Shown here: piece by piece, positions 57,285 through 64,000 of the stretch
Layout: every line of letters begins with the position of its first letter
How positions within the stretch are numbered: the stretch's first letter is position 1
From: Astropecten irregularis
Lineage: Eukaryota > Echinodermata > Asteroidea > Paxillosida > Astropectinidae
Direction: 5' to 3'
Assembly (NCBI GenBank): GCA_963971285.1
Contig: OZ020252.1
Location: 20,497,662 to 20,561,661, forward strand
Length of the DNA stretch: 64,000 nucleotides
Program-made: the position numbers and the translations under genes
Notes under the pieces: model-generated
Databases searched by the model: none
The model's input: the letters and a program-made list of their open reading frames with translations, nothing else
What the model was told of the DNA's origin: nothing

Positions 57285-60200
57285 TTAATTTTCTAGTTGA
57301 ACAGTCTCTCCATATCTTTCCTTTCTTTCTGGAGTCATGGTAGCTAGTTTCTTGTCCTTTCCGAGGAGCCAGTGTTTGTTCAGGTCCGGGGTGTAGCGAG
57401 AGGCCGGTGGTTTACGGCCCAGGCTCTCCGCCAGGCTCCGGGTGAGGTGAGCCGAGTTACCGCAGCACAGCCCCACGTACTTGATGCCCAGTTCCCGGAC
57501 ACGTTGGCCGAACTCGTAGATGTCCTTACGGTTGCACTGTACGCAGTCGAGGTTGATGGGGAAAATAGGCTCATCTACGATCAGATAAGAAGCTTGCATT
57601 TTACTCTCCACCAAACAAACGAGTAATGATTAAATCAAACCGTCAGATCAATAATCATTATTCGATTGGATCAATAATTATAGTCAAATTGGATGAGAAT
57701 TAGAAAGTATGTCACCTCGTGAACAGAGCTAGCTGTGCCTGACCAAATTACAGAGGTATGTTGAGGGAAGGGTATGGGACTGAACTGATGAGGACGTCTC
57801 GAAAGTCATGGAATGACTTTCCGTGTATGCAAACGTTTTCATCGGTATAAGGGGGCGCTAATGCACACAGAACGTGGAGACAGTACAGGATTGGTATTAA
57901 ACATACCCAAACAGAAATGTTCACAAAGACAAATAACAGTTTTGATCTCGGGGTAATATCAAAACCATTCTTTATGTTTTATAAGAAAAATTGAGTCGGA
58001 TATTCGCTATTTTACCCTGACTCAGTCCGATTATGCAGGTTTATTATTTCATGCACAAGTCATGCTGGATCAGACAAAGTGTGAATGTTGTTCTGTGACC
58101 TTTACCAATCATGTATTGTACCTATTAAGAAACGGCAAGACGATTCAAGAAACGCCACCATAAGGCCATAAGGCCTGACGAAAGGCGAGACCGATTGAAA
58201 TTTCAATCCATCCTTCCTCGATGCTGTTTTACAATTGTTTGAAATAAAACATGGACAAGGTATATCAGGGGACTTGGGAGCATTGACTTGAAATGGAAAC
58301 TGTTTTCAAAGTAGGGTATAGTCTACCTGAGAGCGGATCACGAACAGTCAGGAAACAAGGATTCTCCTTAGTCGTACGGTACGGCACGGGTAGGGCAGCC
58401 ATGGGTGCCTACGATAAATCAAATAATGTGCAAACATCGTTAAAGGTAGTAGCGTACTTACGGTGGGAAACCAAAAAAGAAATCTTCACAGATTTACCTA
58501 TAACTTACGGTGTATAAAGATGGTGCTGATAGAAACATACCGTTAAAATGTTTCGGCCTGAAATTGTATACTTATCCAGAAAAGAGTAAAACAACGACCG
58601 AAATACTGTGGCCGTTTTTCACTATTTTCTCAAAAATTGGGCACCGTATGGGCCTGTAAATTTCACAGATGACTGTTAATGTATCTTCCTTGATATTTTT
58701 ACCAATGAATCTGCATTTCTTTGACAAAAAGCAAAGTATGATATTACCTGTATAAGCGCGAACATTACGGGACGAATGGTCTCAAAATCAGAAGAGGCTA
58801 TAAGATAATGAACCTCGTAGATACAAAAAGGTATATCTGCCTTTGCTCTGCTCTATTCAAGCGATGCATTTTACCTTGCAGATTTTGACAGCGTCTTCTA
58901 GAAGTGGCAGCATGGTAGTCGGTCCGGTAGAGCAGTTGAAGCCCACAACATCAGCTCCAGCCTCCACCAGGCGATTGAACGCCTCACCATACTCCAAGCC
59001 GTCTATGGTGGCCGTCTTCTTACCTTTGTCCTGATGGGCCCACATTGTAATGACACACGGGATATCTGAAATATCGGTAAAAAGTAGGCATTTCACGACC
59101 CAACATTTCTGAATAGATGTCCTTCAATAATATATGTCCTTGCAATGTAAATGTATACTTGTTGAGACATTTGAAGAATTATGAGACTGGCTGACTAGCG
59201 AGTTATTACTGAATACAACTGTCAGAACTTCCAGCCTATCATAATATACGGAGCTACATCTCACTGGGCGAATATCCATGTATCTATGTGATTGGCTGAA
59301 AGACGAGGGTGTGCCGGCTCATTGATATACCAGAACGCTCGCTCACCAAGAAAATCCGAGATACGGTAGGCCTACCTTTGATCACCAGTGGACCACATAA
59401 TGATATTTGCTATAGTTTATCTTCCTTAACACCTTTCTCCGTGTAGTTCTTAAACTGGAGCGACATATTGTGGCATTGTGCAACCTTGTTCGATGCAGAA
59501 ACTCTACCTTTAACCAGTATTGTGATAAAACGAAGTATCGATCATCGTGGAAACTAACCCTTAGCAACCTCCTTGCATACTTTGGTAGCTAGCATAGCTT
59601 CAGCCAATGTGTCAAAGGTTTCACCTACGATAAAATCCGCACCAGCCTCCACGGCCCATTCTACCTGCTCCTGAAACCATGGAAACAGAAATGATGATAA
59701 AAATGAGCATTTTCTTGTGACGATTGGAGTCATACAACCGACTCAATCAGTATTACAGTCTCGTGACTCGTAAAGGAATTTGTCAAACTGTGAATTAATA
59801 TTACGACTTAAGAAAAATGAAACAAATGAAACAAAGTGAACACCCCCCAACAAAGGGCATTGTAAACTTCATCAGGTTTGTTTACTGGAAATAATTATGC
59901 GCATGATATACCTTAAAAATCTGATACATTTTCTCTTTACAGCTGGGATCGGTGTCCAGATACAAATTGATGTTGCAGATATTGCCAGCCATCAGGGTAC
60001 CAGTCTGGTCTGCGACCTCACGGGCCATGCGAAGAGCCATCTTGTTGATCACTGCCAAGTCATCTTCACGACCAATTAACGCCATCTTCTCTCGATGGGC
60101 GTAATACTGAAAGAGCACAGTAAAAGAGCAGGATATAACAATATCTGTGTCACCACGAGAGGGCGAAAGAGGGGCACCTACTGTTTCAACAAACTAACAC

Positions 60201-62041
60201 CGGAGGCTGAGGCTAGGCCAGGCTTGGGAATTTATTTCGGTACCGTCATTTTGAGGCCCACAAAACGAAATGATAGGATTTGGCCCATATGACGAAGCCG
60301 AAGAAAGGCTTCGCCAAGTAATTATATAATAGCCTTGTCCCAAATATCTGGCTGCGGCCGCAAAATTATTACACACGCACCTATGGCAGCCACTAGCCAG
60401 TGACTGCAGCCGTTTCCATAGGCTTGTGTGTTATTTGCAGTCACAGCCAGAGACTTGTCACATGGCCTATCTCATGCCCTTCATTTAGGTCACAAAATGG
60501 CGGCAGCAAAATAAACTCCAAGCCTATCATCAAGCTCGGCATTCGTAAAGGCCCCGAGCTTTGCCCTACTGTGTATACTCATGTAATTTCCATCGTGTCC
60601 AAGACAGAGCTTCACGTTTAAATTTTCAAGCAAACGTTTCACACTCAAATTGATAAGAGCATAATCTAAGACCATACAAAAAAAATTGTTGTATTGGCGT
60701 AACCCGCCCGACCCGAAAATATGCCCCGACCGTAAACATTAAAAAAAAAAAAATAAAAAAAATAAATAAATAAATAAATAAAAATCGGGAAAAAAAACCA
60801 AAAAAAAAACCCGCAAATTTCTATGCAGATTAAAAGCTTAAAAGGAGCAAAAGATGGAAGCCAGACTGGTTAAAGTTGTTATGTCATTTCTTGTCTTTAT
60901 TTGACACGTCAAATACTGTGATATACAGGGGGAAAAGCATTTAATACCCCAGGAAAAATAAAAAAAATAATAATAATAATCCGCCCGCCCTACCTTATTT
61001 TCCAAACCTCCGTTACGCCAATACAACAATTTTTTTTTTATGGCCTAAGTTTGCCGATTATTGTCTACCACAGCATAAAGTTTACAATTTACCTCAAACG
61101 TGTAAAGGTCAAGTGCTGGACTTTACGCTATGTGAATAGGAATGGGCTATTAATGTCTGGGGTTTTATCTTCCGTAATATACATTGAACTAACACGGTTT
61201 TTAAATGGAAATCAAAACACGCAGATTTTCCATACTTGACACGCAACTGACAGTTTGTTCAGGCTGACTTGGGCTTAGAGTAAACGTAAAAAACTGGTTG
61301 GCAACCACTGAGGTCCATTTTTTTCCAATGCAAGATATCGTCTTGCTTAGAACTTTTCGTACTTAGCATGCAGGCTAAGAGGTTGCGCCACTCTTACCGT
61401 AAACGCCAGCACGACGTCACTTCCGGCGTGGACAAACTCCTCGTATTGCTGCCGGACCAACTCCGGATGTTCAAGCACTACTTCCGGTACGAATGACCCC
61501 GCTGTCAAGTAGCCGCGACGCTCAAATACGAAGAGATATCCCTCCGCGCAGATGACGGTTTCGTTGTCACGGAGACGTTCAAGTAGACCTGCAGGACGGA
61601 AATCCGTTTCCTCTTCATTTCAACATCATACGTTTAATACAACTATGTGTTGCAGTCTAAATAGGCTACATGTATATCCCATGCGCTTACATGTTATCCA
61701 GTTTTCATTCGGTGTGGATAGCAAACGATTATTCCCCTTACCAATTAGGCCAAATTTCATGGACTCCGTTACGGCATATATTATCTTACGGTCACGCTTA
61801 CGGTATAAAAATCGATCCCATGAAATTGGGTCCAGGTTACTGCCATGAATGAATACCGATATAAAGTTAGTCTACCGCCCATTTATTTGGATGTTTATAA
61901 AGTGCATACCGAGAACTGGAATTTCACGCTGCGGGGTAATGAATAAATAATGAAATGAATTTGAGTGTTGCATTGGAAAGAATATGATGCTAATTAACAG
62001 TTTTATGTTCACCCACCTTTAACCTTTTTCTTCTCTGCCAT
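57285..62041 (-). CDS. BHMT: Betaine-homocysteine S-methyltransferase-like enzyme (7 exons, complete)
   Basis: Exons: 62017-62041, 61398-61588, 59912-60106, 59559-59670, 58875-59065, 58327-58408, 57285-57574. They total 1086 nt, in phase throughout, giving 361 residues and TAA. The family transfers a methyl group from betaine (or another donor) to homocysteine, making methionine in the cytosol. Visible marks: [15 protein letters not shown] near the N-terminus, [25 protein letters not shown] with Cys219, and YVGLCCGN with Cys302/Cys303; these match the three zinc-binding cysteines of human BHMT (217, 299, 300). The tail after the CC pair is about 45 residues shorter than in human BHMT, so the C-terminal oligomerisation region is reduced. 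The donor specificity of this invertebrate branch is uncertain. Confidence 0.93.
57877..58128 (-). mobile_element. MITE family B copy, internally deleted, in BHMT-like intron 6
   Basis: AAACATACCCAAACAGAAATGTTCACA start is followed at once by the GATCTCGGGGTAATATCAAAACC block; ends ACCAATCATGTATTGTACC. About 110 bp of the family is missing. Confidence 0.72.
58327..58408 (-). other. Small BHMT-like exon 6
   Basis: This 82-bp exon has no ATG of its own and is easily missed. It encodes [18 protein letters not shown] and closes with a split Gly/Asp codon that joins exon 7 (DEPIFP...). Without it the substrate-domain loop between the two zinc-ligand regions would be lost. Borders: acceptor atcgtag, donor G then GTAGAC. 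Confidence 0.88.
58438..58752 (-). mobile_element. MITE family A copy in BHMT-like intron 5
   Basis: TTAAAGGTAGTAGCGTACTTACGG start (diverged), CTTTGACAAAAAGCAAAGTATGATATTACC end. It lies 30 bp from the 58327-58408 exon. Confidence 0.75.
60345..60460. repeat. Hairpin element in BHMT-like intron 2
   Basis: CTGGCTGCGGCCGCAAAATTATTACACACGCACCTATGGCAG is mirrored by the complement of CCATAGGCTTGTGTGTTATTTGCAGTCACAGCCAG. Confidence 0.65.
60666..61050. mobile_element. MITE family H in BHMT-like intron 2
   Basis: AATTGTTGTATTGGCGTAAC on the left is exactly complementary to GTTACGCCAATACAACAATT on the right; CTAAGACCATA and TATGGCCTAAG extend the arms to about 40 bp. The core is A-rich with (TAAA)n and CCCGCCCG words. 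Confidence 0.82.
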
Positions 62042-62851
62042 GTTGATACTTTAGACAACCCTTCGTTATCAGACGTGCGATGTTTGTATCTATTTTAGAA
62101 AAAAAATAGACATTTTTGTACAATGGATTGTTCCACTTTTTTGTTTTCAACACAACGACGTGAACGCATGAAGAGGGTATAGGTTCGACCGACGATTTGT
62201 CGACTTTTGCATCAGTTTCGGTGACTAGGCCTACTATTAAAGTACAATCGACACCTGGTCGACAAAATCTCTCATTGAATTCTCTTTCCGAGCCTAGCAA
62301 CTTCGACCAAAGCTTAATTATTACTAGGTTCACAGATTGAGTCACTTTAAGTTTAAGATAAAGAATACATAGCGTCGACATTGAGATTCCGGATAATAAT
62401 TGTTGTTAAGGGAGCATTGTGTTTAAGATAAACTATACATCAAATATCAACATATTCGTTTGTAATAAGCTGAGTAGCTCACCAGTAAAATTCAAACGGT
62501 GACGGCCCACTGGCCAAAAAGGTAAATAGGCATAATTATTCAGTATTCAATGCCCTTTTCAATAGAATATACAGATCTTACACGCCTCATTGCAATTCAT
62601 GCATATATTACAGCTACAAAGAGTTGTAGCTATATAATACATACAGTGATATTCCAGGTCAAATACTTTTATCGCTATATGCTACTAACGTGCTGTGAAT
62701 TCAATAAATAAATAAGCAGACCTTTGCAACCAAACTCCTTCATGGTGCTTGCTTGCAACAATGGCTGGCTCGGTATTAAATTTATGATACCTAGGCCTAT
62801 ACACTATGGTTAGTCCTATGTTCTTGCACAGCTAGACCTTAGTGTACTTAC

Positions 62852-62957
62852 TTAGTGATTGTGATGCTGTTCTCTTGCCCTTGTCTGCTTGTGTGTAATA
62901 GTTACGGGAGGACCAAAAGGCTGGTGACCGATCAACTCTCGTAGCAAGCAGGTAGAG
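62852..62957 (-). other. Putative 5'UTR first exon of the BHMT-like gene
   Basis: A strong donor (CACTAA then GTAAGTAC) at 62851-62844 ends a block that begins about 30 bp after a TATA box. The matching acceptor is ttttttctaaaatag at 62090-62096, which starts a 48-nt leader before the ATG at 62041. The implied intron is about 760 bp. Confidence 0.55.
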
Positions 62958-62982
62958 AGCTACCAATGATGACAACTCCCAC

Positions 62983-62989
62983 TTTTATA
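62983..62989 (-). promoter_or_regulatory. TATA box of the BHMT-like gene
   Basis: The minus strand reads TATAAAA within ATTATAAAAGTGGG, a good TATA context. It is about 30 bp upstream of the proposed first exon and about 945 bp upstream of the start codon, on the correct strand. Confidence 0.55.
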
Positions 62990-63423
62990 ATCCCGTCGTG
63001 AAACAGCAGTCAGGCGCAAGGCTCACAACAAGTGTAATCGTGATGTCACTGACGGTGGAATCTAGTCCATTAGGGCGTCGATCAAATTCTACGGAGCCCC
63101 TAAGAGGACGGGAAAACAAATTTGGAGAGGGAAATATCTCAACAATTCCGTTCCATCGAAAGGTAACGAAATCATTTCGGTAACCGAATAATTCACAGGG
63201 AACGAAACCATCCATTTCATTACCTTGGAATAATTTAATTCGTTCCCTCAAAATAGTATTTTCCAGGACAACGAAAAAATTTAGACTTTCCACTTTCCAT
63301 TTTGTTTTTGCCTGTCCGACATGCTCTTAGGGCTCTTAGGGGCTCCGTACTTGAGAGTTTGCCGTAGATCATTGAAATCAACTAGGGCATATATCGAATT
63401 CCAGCACATGCACGGTGCATGGC

Positions 63424-63712
63424 ATTAAAGGTAATATCATACTTTGGTTTTTGTCAAAAAAAAATGGAGATTCATTGGCAAAAATATCAAGGAAGGTACA
63501 TGAACAGTCATTTTGTGAAACTCCCAGTCCCAGACATATATAGTGCCGACTTTTTTAGGAAACACTGTAAAACGCCTACAGAATTTCTTTAATCTTTACC
63601 CCTTTAGCTTTGATCTTTTAAAGATCAAAAATATTTCGGACTTTACGATAAATACAGCATTTCAGGCGGAATTATTTTAACAGAATGCAGACATTCTGTC
63701 ATAATTTTCACC
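63424..63712 (+). mobile_element. MITE family A copy, 3' truncated
   Basis: ATTAAAGGTAATATCATACTTTGG, GGAGATTCATTGGCAAAAAT, GATCTTTTAAAGATCAAAAATATTTCGG; loses the family after CAGGCGGAATTATTTTAACAG. Confidence 0.75.
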
Positions 63713-64000
63713 ACCAGGGCACCGTCAAAATACAGGCCTAAAAAAGAACAACATAGCCAAAGAGACGGTCAGAGGGACAAATGCCAATTCGACAGCGGAA
63801 TAAAAATGCAACATAAACAGGCTTGGCATTAGGCTATACACTATACAGGCTTACAGGAAAAACAAGAAAATAATAATACTACTGACGACGCGTCAGAAAT
63901 GTTGCCTGCAAAATGCACCTTGTGCAGCTATTGGTCTGTCTAGTAGCCTATTATGACGGCGTTCTCAGCCGAATGTGTAAGGTGCAAGAAGTATTGAATA

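Noticed and set aside
57575-57614. Upstream ATG of the last BHMT-like exon as a separate start
   Set aside because: The acceptor gatcgtag at 57575-57582 joins in phase with the 58327-58408 exon; the sequence upstream is intron.

Overview
The window is animal nuclear DNA. Genes have GT-AG introns, most of the sequence is AT-rich non-coding DNA, and short inverted-repeat elements and tRNA-derived SINEs are scattered throughout. A vWC-containing collagen, an Apple-type secreted protein of a kind known from marine invertebrates, a divergent intronless rhodopsin-class GPCR and a BHMT-type enzyme together suggest a marine invertebrate, most likely a deuterostome such as an echinoderm or hemichordate. 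The species cannot be fixed from the sequence alone.

Four protein-coding genes are supported, all apparently complete. (1) About 4.86-17.09 kb, minus strand: a 14-exon collagen of 583 residues. Its order is signal peptide, vWC domain, Pro/Thr-rich linker, an unbroken 57-triplet Gly-X-Y helix, a small globular domain resembling the collagen XV/XVIII trimerisation domain, a second 9-triplet helix, and a C-terminal cysteine-rich module of the DUF4215/Myxococcus-repeat type. A likely 5'UTR exon and promoter lie at 30.3-30.7 kb, which would make the first long intron about 13 kb. (2) 46.5-51.0 kb, plus strand: a six-exon secreted protein with an N-terminal PAN/Apple domain and a C-terminal domain I cannot name. 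Its fifth intron holds a large (GCCCT)n array. (3) 53.8-54.9 kb, minus strand: a single-exon class A GPCR of 362 residues. (4) 57.3-62.04 kb, minus strand: a seven-exon betaine-homocysteine methyltransferase-like gene of 361 residues, with a TATA promoter and a 5'UTR exon near 62.85-62.99 kb. All exon joins in the three spliced genes were checked by hand for reading phase and agree.

The rest is repeat-rich. I distinguish related MITE families A and B (about 360 bp, sharing their 3' portion), hairpin family C (at least eight copies), palindromic families D and E, four or five single-copy inverted-repeat elements, tRNA-derived SINEs of at least two kinds, and several microsatellites. One family A fragment sits inside a family E copy. 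The stretches 17.1-30.3 kb and 30.9-46.5 kb contain no convincing exon except the proposed 5'UTR exons.

The genes do not form an obvious pathway. Two encode secreted proteins (extracellular matrix and Apple-type), one a membrane receptor, and one a cytosolic one-carbon enzyme. The best candidate for something undescribed is the collagen: the combination vWC, helix, trimerisation-like domain, helix and CDDGN-type cysteine module matches no vertebrate collagen class I know.
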